Source of the DNA: Candidatus Thiovulum imperiosus
GTDB taxonomy: Bacteria; Campylobacterota; Campylobacteria; Campylobacterales; Thiovulaceae
Length of the DNA stretch: 58,939 nucleotides
Direction of reading: 5' to 3'
NCBI GenBank assembly: GCA_024281175.1
Contig: JAMJTW010000009.1
Coordinates: 1-58,939 of the forward strand
Shown here: positions 52,462-58,939 of the stretch, one piece after another
How the letters are laid out: each line of letters starts with the position of its first letter
Numbering within the stretch: the first letter of the stretch is position 1
Notes under the pieces: generated by a model
The model's database searches: none
Told to the model about the DNA's origin: nothing
The model's input: the letters and a program-made list of their open reading frames with translations, nothing else
Made by a program: the position numbers and the translations under genes

Positions 52462-53076
52462 ATGAAAACAACTTTGCTTATGATACTTTTTTCAGGAATT
52501 CTAATGTCTGAATACTCTATTCAAGTTGGTACTTTTAGTAAATTTGAAGAAGCAGAGAAGTATCTGTCAAAATTTAACAAAGACTTTTTTGTGTATCAAA
52601 CAGATAGTGGATATTGGACAGTTCGTTTTGGAATTGAAACCAGTAGAGCTATTTTAGAGCAGATGAGAAAAAAAGCTATATTTAAAGAGGTCCAAAATGG
52701 AGTTATTGTTCCAACAGATGTTTCTAAAGTAAATTTTAGAAACTCTTTAACAAACTCTATCTTTTCAAGAATAGAGAGAACCTATAATCAGATTGACACA
52801 ATCACATTCCATATAAAAATAGAAGATAAAATCTATAAAATTCAGATAACAGAGTACCCATACTCTGAAATGGCAAATTTGATATTTGATGAGAAGATCA
52901 AAATATCAGATTTAAACTCTATTATTATTTCAAATAATATCATTCATTTATACATCTCTTACAAAGAGTTGGATATATCTCAAAATCAGATCAAAAAATA
53001 TCTTTCAGAAATCATGGAATTAAGCAAGAAAAATAGGGAAATTAGAACTAAAATATATCAACTTAATAAATTGTGA
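52462..53076 (+). CDS. SPOR-domain-like envelope protein
   Basis: A 204-residue protein with a signal peptide (TTLLMILFSGILMS) followed at once by a SPOR-type repeat: YSIQVGTFSKFEEAEKYLSK ... WTVRFGIETSRAILEQM. SPOR domains bind glycan strands stripped of stem peptides. The C-terminal 110 residues show no recognised family. It begins nine bases after the PBP1A gene. It is likely periplasmic and division-linked. Confidence 0.72.
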   Translation: MKTTLLMILFSGILMSEYSIQVGTFSKFEEAEKYLSKFNKDFFVYQTDSGYWTVRFGIETSRAILEQMRKKAIFKEVQNGVIVPTDVSKVNFRNSLTNSIFSRIERTYNQIDTITFHIKIEDKIYKIQITEYPYSEMANLIFDEKIKISDLNSIIISNNIIHLYISYKELDISQNQIKKYLSEIMELSKKNREIRTKIYQLNKL

Positions 53077-53107
53077 TATTATCACGGAAATTTTATCTTA
53101 AAGGTAT

Positions 53108-53347
53108 ATGTTGAAAAATTTATTGCTATTAGCTTTTATTCTTAGTTCAGTTTTCTTTAATGGGTGTAGTTTTATGGAAGCAACTCCTGAAGAGAAAGCA
53201 ACAGTTGAGGAAGAAATCGTAGAAGAAGATGCTGAAGAGTATGAAGAATACGAGGAAGAAGATGCTGAAGAGTATGAAGAATACGAGGAAGAAGAGAGTG
53301 AAGAGTATGAAGAATACGAGGAAGAAGAGAGTGAAGAACTTCTCTAA
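53108..53347 (+). CDS. Small lipoprotein with acidic tandem repeats
   Basis: A 79-residue protein with a lipoprotein signal (LLLLAFILSSVFFNGC, lipobox FNGC) and a mature part made almost only of Glu, Tyr and Asp: units EEYEEYEEEDA / EEYEEYEEEES of 11 residues, 33 bases each. The acidic, Tyr-rich tail could bind metal or basic envelope components. Repeat slippage probably changes its length between strains. No family was recognised. Confidence 0.6.
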   Translation: MLKNLLLLAFILSSVFFNGCSFMEATPEEKATVEEEIVEEDAEEYEEYEEEDAEEYEEYEEEESEEYEEYEEEESEELL

Positions 53348-53357
53348 AAGTTAAAAG

Positions 53358-54215
53358 TTGAAAATAGCACTTATTCAAACACATTTTTCTAAAGATGTGA
53401 GTTTGAGAATGAGGGACCTCATTAAAGAGGCCTCTCAAAAAGCGGAGCTGATAGTTCTTCAAGAACTTCATCAATCTCCATACTTTCCAATTACAGAAAA
53501 TCCAAACAATTTTGATTATGCTGAAAATTTTGAAGATGATTTGAAATTTTGGAGTGAAGTTGCAAAAGAGAGTAGAGTGGTTTTAGTAACTTCACTTTTT
53601 GAGAAGAGAGCAGAAGGACTTTATCACAATACAGCTTTTGTTTTTGAGAAAGATGGAACTATTGCTGGAAAATATCGAAAAATGCACATTCCAGATGACC
53701 CAGCATTTTACGAAAAATTCTATTTTACAGAGGGTGATTTAGGGTTTAAGCCAATTGAAACTTCTGTTGGTAAATTGGGAGTTCTTATCTGTTGGGACCA
53801 GTGGTTTCCAGAACCTGCTAGACTTATGGCAATGGCTGGAGCTGAAATTCTTATCTATCCAACAGCAATAGGCTGGTTAGATGAAGAACCAGTTGTAGAG
53901 CAGAAATCTCAAAAGAGAAGATGGAAAACTGTTCAAGAGGCTCATGCAATTACAAATGGAATTCCAGTAGCTACTGTAAACAGAGTCGGTTTTGAAAAAG
54001 ACCCATCTCAAAACTTCAAGGGGATTACTTTTTGGGGAGGAACTTTTCTTCTAAATGCAAAAGGAGAAACTCTTATTGAAGGTGGAGAGAGTGAAGAGAT
54101 ACTCTATGGAGAGATTTCTAAAAAAGAGAGTGATGAGGTTCGAAGAATGTGGCCTTTCTTTCGAGATAGAAGAATTACAGAGTATGCAAACTTGTCTAAA
54201 AGATGGTTAGATTAG
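53358..54215 (+). CDS. aguB: N-carbamoylputrescine amidase
   Basis: A nitrilase-superfamily enzyme that converts N-carbamoylputrescine to putrescine. The catalytic triad lies in LQELHQSPYF (Glu), GKYRKMHIPDDPAFYEKFYF (Lys) and GVLICWDQWFPEPAR (Cys near 145). EARLMAMAGAEILIYPTAIGW-type context and 285 residues are typical of AguB. The TTG start lies 10 bases after the lipoprotein gene. The partner agmatine deiminase gene is not in the window. Confidence 0.92.
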   Translation: MKIALIQTHFSKDVSLRMRDLIKEASQKAELIVLQELHQSPYFPITENPNNFDYAENFEDDLKFWSEVAKESRVVLVTSLFEKRAEGLYHNTAFVFEKDGTIAGKYRKMHIPDDPAFYEKFYFTEGDLGFKPIETSVGKLGVLICWDQWFPEPARLMAMAGAEILIYPTAIGWLDEEPVVEQKSQKRRWKTVQEAHAITNGIPVATVNRVGFEKDPSQNFKGITFWGGTFLLNAKGETLIEGGESEEILYGEISKKESDEVRRMWPFFRDRRITEYANLSKRWLD

Positions 54216-54235
54216 AGAGTCTAAAAAGACTCTCT
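54214..54235. terminator. Bidirectional hairpin terminator
   Basis: AGAGAGTCT (54214-54222) and AGACTCTCT (54227-54235) pair around AAAA, in the 25-bp gap between the convergent aguB and DUF945 genes. ATTATTTAAAA follows on the plus strand. Confidence 0.75.
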
Positions 54236-54240
54236 ATTAT

Positions 54241-55488
54241 TTAAAATAGTGGTAGAGGAAAACCATTTATAAGAAACTCTGGTTTGGCACCATTTATCTC
54301 TATTTCAAAAATGAGTTCATCACCAACCTCTTTTGCAAGAGCTGCTAATTGTGGTTGTAGAGTAAAGAGAACTAGACCATCTTCTTTTGCAATTTTAAGA
54401 GTGGTACTATTCTTGAAATATTGAATAAACTCTTCAGGTTGAGAGCCAACATTTTTTTCTATTTCAGATTTAGAAACGATTTCACCACCACTTAGAGGAA
54501 CAAGAGGAGAACTAATGTCTGCAATTGAAATATTAATATCTAAAAGAAAACCGTTGTTGATGAGGTTCAGATAGAGTTTTTCTAGTTCTGCTTCAGAAAG
54601 AGAGTTTATATCTTCTAACTTTTTAATACTTTCGGGGTGAAGACCAGAAATTAGTAAGTTTGACTCCAATTTTGAAACTTTGATGTTTTGGGCTGTTTCC
54701 ACATTTTCAAGAAGAAAGTAAGTGCTGGTAGTATCTTTAAAAATTTCACCTTCTAAAACAGCATTTCCAATAGCTATACCATCATAGTCACTTTTTATTT
54801 CAAAGTTTTTTAAAGATATCTTTCCATAAGTTAAACCATTGTAGCTGTAATTTACATCTTCAATTGAAACGAACTCCTCAAAAGTAACTCCTAATCTAGC
54901 CTTTTTCAAAAAGATATCTACGCCATCTCTTTTTAATAGAGAGAGTCCTAAAACTTGAAGATTTCCACCAGTTAATTTTTCATCAAAATCTTCCATTTTT
55001 AAAGATTTAAACTCTCCAAAAGAATCAAAAAGAACAAAAAACGCTATTTTGTTTTTATCTAAAATAGCTCTTATCTCTTTTTCTGTTTCAGAGTTTTGAG
55101 AATAGCTTTCAGTTGCTAAATATGAGAACTCTTTTAGAAATAGGTCTAACTCTATATCTGTTGGTAGTGTATTTGAATTCTTTAAAACTCCAAAAAACTC
55201 CATACCTTCCAATAGTTGAGCTACATTGTTTAAATCTTCTCCAGATGGATTTCCAATATTACTAAAAAGATATTTTGCAAACTCTCTACCATCTGTAATT
55301 GTGATATTTAAATCTCTTTCACTATTAAGATAGCCTTTCTCTTCTAAAACTTCAATTTTTACACCGTTCTGATGAAAGTTTTCGCGATGAACTTCTAACT
55401 CTTCTGAAAATTTATGTTTTACAAAAATTGGAAAATAAAATGTTCCAACTATTAAAAGAACTAGAAGTATATATTTTAATTTAGACAT
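54241..55488 (-). CDS. DUF945 (YdgA-like) envelope protein
   Basis: A 415-residue protein with an N-terminal anchor (LKYILLVLLIVGTFYFPIFV) and a long beta-rich periplasmic region. The pattern KHKFSEELEVHRENF near the start, LSLLKRDGVDIFLKKARLGV in the middle and FEIEINGAKPEFLINGFPLPL at the end agree with DUF945. Proteins of this family have no proven biochemical function. Transcription starts just after the RNase P RNA gene on the same strand. Confidence 0.7.
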   Translation of the reverse strand: MSKLKYILLVLLIVGTFYFPIFVKHKFSEELEVHRENFHQNGVKIEVLEEKGYLNSERDLNITITDGREFAKYLFSNIGNPSGEDLNNVAQLLEGMEFFGVLKNSNTLPTDIELDLFLKEFSYLATESYSQNSETEKEIRAILDKNKIAFFVLFDSFGEFKSLKMEDFDEKLTGGNLQVLGLSLLKRDGVDIFLKKARLGVTFEEFVSIEDVNYSYNGLTYGKISLKNFEIKSDYDGIAIGNAVLEGEIFKDTTSTYFLLENVETAQNIKVSKLESNLLISGLHPESIKKLEDINSLSEAELEKLYLNLINNGFLLDINISIADISSPLVPLSGGEIVSKSEIEKNVGSQPEEFIQYFKNSTTLKIAKEDGLVLFTLQPQLAALAKEVGDELIFEIEINGAKPEFLINGFPLPLF

Positions 55489-55509
55489 ATCTGTCTCCTA
55501 GAAAAGTTT

Positions 55510-55826
55510 GTAGAATGGAGTAAGCTGGGTTCTGTGTTAAGCAACAATTTATCTATACTCTATTTCACAATAGAGTTAAAGCGAGAGAGCTTTAATTGTG
55601 AGACTTATACCAACTCTCTCTTGCTATAGGTTGGGTTTATACAGCTTTTAAGATTACTCAAAAAACTGGTAGGCTCTTACCCTACCGTTTCACCCTTACC
55701 AAATTTGGCGGTCTGCTTTCTGTTACACTATCCCTCATCTTGCGATGGCTATCCGTTAGATAGAACCCTGTCTCACCATAGCCCAGACTTTCCTCTACTC
55801 TATCAAGCTGTTGCATTCCATTCTAC
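55510..55826 (-). ncRNA. rnpB: RNase P RNA, bacterial class A
   Basis: On the minus strand the RNA carries GAGGAAAGTCTGGGCTAT (P4 5' strand and J3/4), ACAGAAAGCAGACCGCC, GGTAAGGGTGAAACGGTAG and the 3' CACAGAACCCAGCTTACTCC that closes P4. Its ends pair, GTAGAATGGA with TCCATTCTAC, giving about 317 nt. It is the catalytic RNA that trims tRNA 5' ends. The ends are good to a few bases. It explains the gap 55489-55917. Confidence 0.96.
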
Positions 55827-55917
55827 ATTTTCGTATCTTACCAGAAAATCTGAAAGTCCTGAATTTTAAAAACTAAAACTCAAGGAACTTTCCAGTTGAA
55901 GTTACAAGAAGTCCATT

Positions 55918-57879
55918 TTAACTGTTATTTATTGTTACTTTTATCGATTTGAATTGTGAAGTTTTTATAAGTTCATCTCCCTCATCACCAAAGAGGAAAT
56001 TTATTCTACTTTTTGGGTGGTGGAAAGTTGTAAAGAGAGTTCCCTTTTTGAGTTTTTTTGTAAATTTTACTTTGAGTTCAGCACTCTCTCCATACTCTGT
56101 TTTAAGTTTCACTACCTCACCAACTCTTCTCTTGTCTTCAACACTTGCAAAAAGAGTATCTTCAGAATGGAGTTTTTGCAATCTCTCTGTTCCTCGAGTT
56201 TGGGAGGCGTTGTTGTAGTGAATGATACTTCTTCCAGTTGAGAGATAAAAGCTATTTTGCTCTCCAGAAAGCAACTCTTCTATCTGCCCTCGTAACTTAT
56301 ATTGGTGATACTTAAATCTTCCAAGACCATCTTTAGTTCTAAAGTTTTCTAAGTGTAAAATTGGAGTTTCACTTTCTCCTACGGGCCACTGAAGTCCAGA
56401 AATTCTATTCTCTTCAAGTCTCTCATAAGAAGCACCCTTATATCTCGAAATCTCTTCCCTAGCTTCATTCCAAATCTCTACTGATGAGGTGTAATTCCAC
56501 TCTCCAGAAATTCTCTTTTCAACTTCTGCTATTACTTCCCAGTCATCAGGCATATCACTTTCTACGAGGGGTTGGGAAAGGTGAAGCCGTCTTTCAGCAT
56601 TTACATAAACACCTGTTTTCTCATATCCGCTTTTGACTCCAAAAACAACATCAGCAAATTTTGTAACTTCAGAAAACATCACCTCATTTACAACTAAGAA
56701 GTCCAACTTTTGTAGGGCTTTTTGAACTTTATTCTGATTTGCGTGAATGTGAGCTAAATCTTCACCCATATTCCATATAGCTTTAATTTCCCCTTTGAGA
56801 ACCTCATCGATAATATCTGGAGTCATAAGTCCAACTTCTTTTGGAGTTTGGTAGTCTGGTGCGTAATATGGAAGCATTCCAACATCACAAGCACCCTGAA
56901 CATTATTTTGTCCTCGAAGTGGCATAAGTCCAGCTCCAGACTTTCCAACATTTCCCGTAAGTAGAGCAAGGTGAGTAATTGCCATTACTGCATAACTTCC
57001 ATCAAAATTTTCAGTAATTCCAAGTCCCCATAAAATCATACTTTTCTTTGAGGCATACTCTCGAGCAATTTTTGGAAGTAGTTCAGCCAAATACTCATAT
57101 CCTGCAACTCTTCTGAAGAACATTGGGTCAGCAAAAGGGTCGTTTAAAATCTGTTCTCTATACTCTTCAAAATACTTTGTTCGAGTTTCTACAAATCTCT
57201 TATCATAAAGCTCTTCTTCTAAAATAGTTCTTGCCAACATATTTAGAACTAAAAGATTTGCTTCATACGGTATGGTAACACCATATTTAGCTTTCTTATA
57301 CATCTGTATCTCTCGAATATCGAAAGATGCAAAAGGTATTTTTGCTCTTAAAATTTTGTTTGCAACTATTGGGTGGGCTTCAGTTGTATTTGAACCGAAA
57401 ACCAATAGAAATTCAGAATTTTCAATATCTCGAAATGGATTTGTAGATGCACCCTCTCCAATTGTCTCTCTCATTCCTCTTAGGCTTGGAGAGTGACAAA
57501 CTCTAGCACAGTTATCAACATGGGGAGAATTTAGAGTCTCTCTTGAGAATTTCTGAAAAGTGTATCCACTTTCACAACTTGTTCTTGCTCCACCAATTGA
57601 AGCAGTCTTTGGTGCAAACTCTTTTAGCTTTTCTGCCACCAAATCATAAGCCTTTTCATAGGAAGTCTCTACAAGTTTTCCGTTTTCTCTAACCCAAGCT
57701 CCACGAACTCTATTCTCTGAACTTAGAAAACCGTGTCCTTCTTTTCCTTTTAAACAGAGTTCTCCTCTACTAACTTCCATCTCTGGAGTGGCAAAGACTT
57801 TTTCTATGCCACTATCTCCAATTTCCGCAGAGATTTCACAACCAACACCACAGTAGGTGCAAACAGAATTCTTAATCAA
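55918..57879 (-). CDS. Molybdopterin oxidoreductase, formate dehydrogenase alpha-type
   Basis: A 653-residue enzyme with an N-terminal [4Fe-4S] site (Cys7, Cys10, Cys14, Cys42), the molybdenum ligand Cys128 in NCARVCHSPSLRGM (Cys in place of selenocysteine, HSPS for the common HGPS), and LTGNVGKSGAGLMPLRGQNNVQGACDVG, as in FdhF-type formate dehydrogenases. No beta or gamma subunit lies nearby, and no Tat signal is seen, so it may be a cytosolic enzyme. A related assimilatory nitrate reductase is less likely. Confidence 0.82.
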   Translation of the reverse strand: MIKNSVCTYCGVGCEISAEIGDSGIEKVFATPEMEVSRGELCLKGKEGHGFLSSENRVRGAWVRENGKLVETSYEKAYDLVAEKLKEFAPKTASIGGARTSCESGYTFQKFSRETLNSPHVDNCARVCHSPSLRGMRETIGEGASTNPFRDIENSEFLLVFGSNTTEAHPIVANKILRAKIPFASFDIREIQMYKKAKYGVTIPYEANLLVLNMLARTILEEELYDKRFVETRTKYFEEYREQILNDPFADPMFFRRVAGYEYLAELLPKIAREYASKKSMILWGLGITENFDGSYAVMAITHLALLTGNVGKSGAGLMPLRGQNNVQGACDVGMLPYYAPDYQTPKEVGLMTPDIIDEVLKGEIKAIWNMGEDLAHIHANQNKVQKALQKLDFLVVNEVMFSEVTKFADVVFGVKSGYEKTGVYVNAERRLHLSQPLVESDMPDDWEVIAEVEKRISGEWNYTSSVEIWNEAREEISRYKGASYERLEENRISGLQWPVGESETPILHLENFRTKDGLGRFKYHQYKLRGQIEELLSGEQNSFYLSTGRSIIHYNNASQTRGTERLQKLHSEDTLFASVEDKRRVGEVVKLKTEYGESAELKVKFTKKLKKGTLFTTFHHPKSRINFLFGDEGDELIKTSQFKSIKVTINNS

Positions 57880-58385
57880 ATTTCAGGCAGTTGTGGAGTA
57901 TCCACATCTATATTTAAATCAGGTAACATTGGTGGCAAAAGTTCTGCTGGTAGAGGTGCTTTTTTAATTACTTTTTTGGCAACAAGTTTAGGTTTTGGTT
58001 TTTCTATTGGTTTAGAACTCTGTATCTGAACAATTCTTGCATGTTCATCAATATAACTCTTTTTTGACAAAAAGAAAATTGGTTCTAAATATATGTAAAG
58101 AGTATTTCTATGGTCAAAACTCTCATTTTTTGAGTAGATAAAATATTTTGCCAATTTTTCAAGTCTTGTAAGATTTTGCTCTTTAAAAACTACTGCACTA
58201 TCAGGAGTTAACTTATCATCTTCATAAGAAACACCTCCAACTTGTAATCCCTTTAAAAAGCCCTTATAATCTTTCTCAACTATCTCTTTCGATAACTCAA
58301 GCTCTTTATATATATTAAAAATAGCACTATTCTCTTCACAACCGTAAAAGAGAAGTAAAACTAATGGAAACAACACCTTTTTCAT
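57876..58385 (-). CDS. Lipoprotein with Pro-rich tail
   Basis: A 169-residue protein with a lipoprotein signal (KKVLFPLVLLLFYGC, lipobox FYGC), a middle domain (VVFKEQNLTRLEKLAKYFIY) and a Lys/Pro-rich tail (PKPKLVAKKVIKKAPLP). It overlaps the oxidoreductase start by four bases, so they are translated together. No family was recognised. The Pro-rich tail might span the periplasm. Confidence 0.6.
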   Translation of the reverse strand: MKKVLFPLVLLLFYGCEENSAIFNIYKELELSKEIVEKDYKGFLKGLQVGGVSYEDDKLTPDSAVVFKEQNLTRLEKLAKYFIYSKNESFDHRNTLYIYLEPIFFLSKKSYIDEHARIVQIQSSKPIEKPKPKLVAKKVIKKAPLPAELLPPMLPDLNIDVDTPQLPEI

Positions 58386-58470
58386 AGACTCCCCCTATGA
58401 TTAAATATAGAAAAATTCTACCATAAATAGAGAATTCTGTTAAAATAAAAAAAATTTAAAAGGACATGTA

Positions 58471-58939
58471 GTGGACCCTATTATTTTACTCTCTATTGCA
58501 CTTGTTTTTGCAATAGGTTTAACTCTATTTCTTTCTGCTCAAATTAAAGGTTTAGCAAAACAACTAGCTTCAAATCAAGAAAATCTTGAAAATCTGAAAA
58601 GTGAATTGAAGTCAAAAGTTTCTGCTATCTCTATTCCAGATAACTCTACTGAAATTACTAAACTTAGTGATATGCTTGTTCTAATTGCTGAGAAAGTAAG
58701 TGAAAATACAAGTAGTATCTCTAAAGTTGGTGATGAGGTTTCTAAAATAGAAGTTCCTACATTTCCAGAAATTCCAAACTATTCTGGAGAAATTGCAGAA
58801 CTAAAAGCGAAAGTAGAAGCGATACAAATTCCAGAAGTTCCTACATTCCCTGAAATTCCAAACTATTCTGGAGAAATTGCAGAACTAAAAGCGAAAGTAG
58901 AAGCGATACAAATTCCAGAAGTTCCTGCATTCCCTGAAA
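58471..58939 (+). CDS. Membrane-anchored coiled-coil protein with 28-residue repeats (partial)
   Basis: The GTG start has AGGA eight bases upstream; the frame stays open to the window end. One membrane helix (IILLSIALVFAIGLTLFLSA) is followed by a coiled coil (LAKQLASNQENLENLKSELK) and then a 28-residue repeat EVPTFPEIPNYSGEIAEL... seen twice in full and starting a third time. The Pro-rich and coiled parts alternate. It is divergent from the lipoprotein gene. The function is unknown, perhaps a spacer or scaffold in the envelope. Confidence 0.62.
   Translation, partial: MDPIILLSIALVFAIGLTLFLSAQIKGLAKQLASNQENLENLKSELKSKVSAISIPDNSTEITKLSDMLVLIAEKVSENTSSISKVGDEVSKIEVPTFPEIPNYSGEIAELKAKVEAIQIPEVPTFPEIPNYSGEIAELKAKVEAIQIPEVPAFPE
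58750..58939 (+). repeat. 84-bp tandem repeat within a coding region
   Basis: Unit starts lie at 58750, 58834 and 58918, each 84 bases (28 codons). Units 1 and 2 differ by only a few bases, and unit 3 runs off the window, so more units are likely beyond. The period keeps the frame. Confidence 0.85.

Noticed and set aside
497-58739. GATGAGGT as a Chi or KOPS site
   Set aside because: Chi and KOPS are strongly strand-skewed within a replichore; here 18 and 21 copies lie on the two strands. An uptake-type signal fits better, but this is not proven.
1-58939. tRNA genes
   Set aside because: No cloverleaf with a proper T-loop (GTTCGANNC) was found; the GGTTCGAAATGAC words belong to the MITE-like elements.

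Overview
The window looks like a chromosomal stretch of a low-GC member of the Campylobacterota (Epsilonproteobacteria). The signs are a cbb3 oxidase operon ccoNOQP followed by a DUF4006 gene, a MutS7-type mismatch repair protein with a C-terminal HNH nuclease, CetB-like PAS and SiaA/B/C-type signalling proteins, frequent TTG/GTG starts and very tight gene packing. I cannot name the genus from sequence alone; a sulphur-oxidising genus such as Sulfurimonas, Sulfurovum or Thiovulum is a guess.

Layout. Bases 1-5240: 5S rRNA, a bifunctional acyltransferase (OlsF-like), then an accessory patch with phage-type regulators (BRO-N, HTH, Rha-like), a mini CRISPR array, a duplicated leader-plus-gene segment, MITE-like palindromic elements and a compact, possibly pseudoknotted RNA structure. 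5243-11920: a minus-strand operon of C5-cytosine methyltransferase, KAP-type P-loop NTPase, Dam-family adenine methyltransferase and MutS7-HNH. 11993-15945: dCMP deaminase, a HicB gene with an in-frame stop, glycosyltransferase, ribA, murI and a PAS protein. 16030-21315: three tandem KilA-N-type genes, each with its own promoter and inverted-repeat operator (the third has a nonsense codon), overlapping a UvrD-like helicase with an unusual N-terminus and C-terminal ankyrin-like repeats. 21354-33021: core genes purQ, rho, thiL, msbA-like, the cco operon, modB and metE. 33084-37974: a secreted subtilase with two Cys-rich secreted proteins, another KilA-N gene with an operator, and a decayed second metE containing an IS630-like remnant. 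37975-41293: dnaK and grpE, separated by a RelE-type toxin-antitoxin pair and two small YodC-like genes. 41357-47343: a six-gene signalling operon (siaC, HD-GYP, yfiR-like, TonB receptor, siaA, siaB). 47427-58939: lipoproteins, yejB-like permease, PBP1A, SPOR protein, aguB, DUF945 protein, RNase P RNA, an orphan formate dehydrogenase subunit and the start of a repeat-rich coiled-coil protein.

Three observations stand out. (1) The 8-mer GATGAGGT occurs at least 39 times by eye, on both strands, about once per 1.5 kb. It is absent from the accessory stretches around 14.1-19.5 kb and 31.8-38.8 kb, which resembles a DNA uptake or recombination signal. (2) A Sia-type phosphorelay is joined to an HD-GYP phosphodiesterase with an N-terminal coiled coil, instead of the diguanylate cyclase SiaD, and to a TonB receptor and a YfiR-like protein. 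(3) MutS7-HNH is co-transcribed with two DNA methyltransferases and a KAP NTPase, with no recognisable restriction enzyme. All counts and pairings were made by eye.
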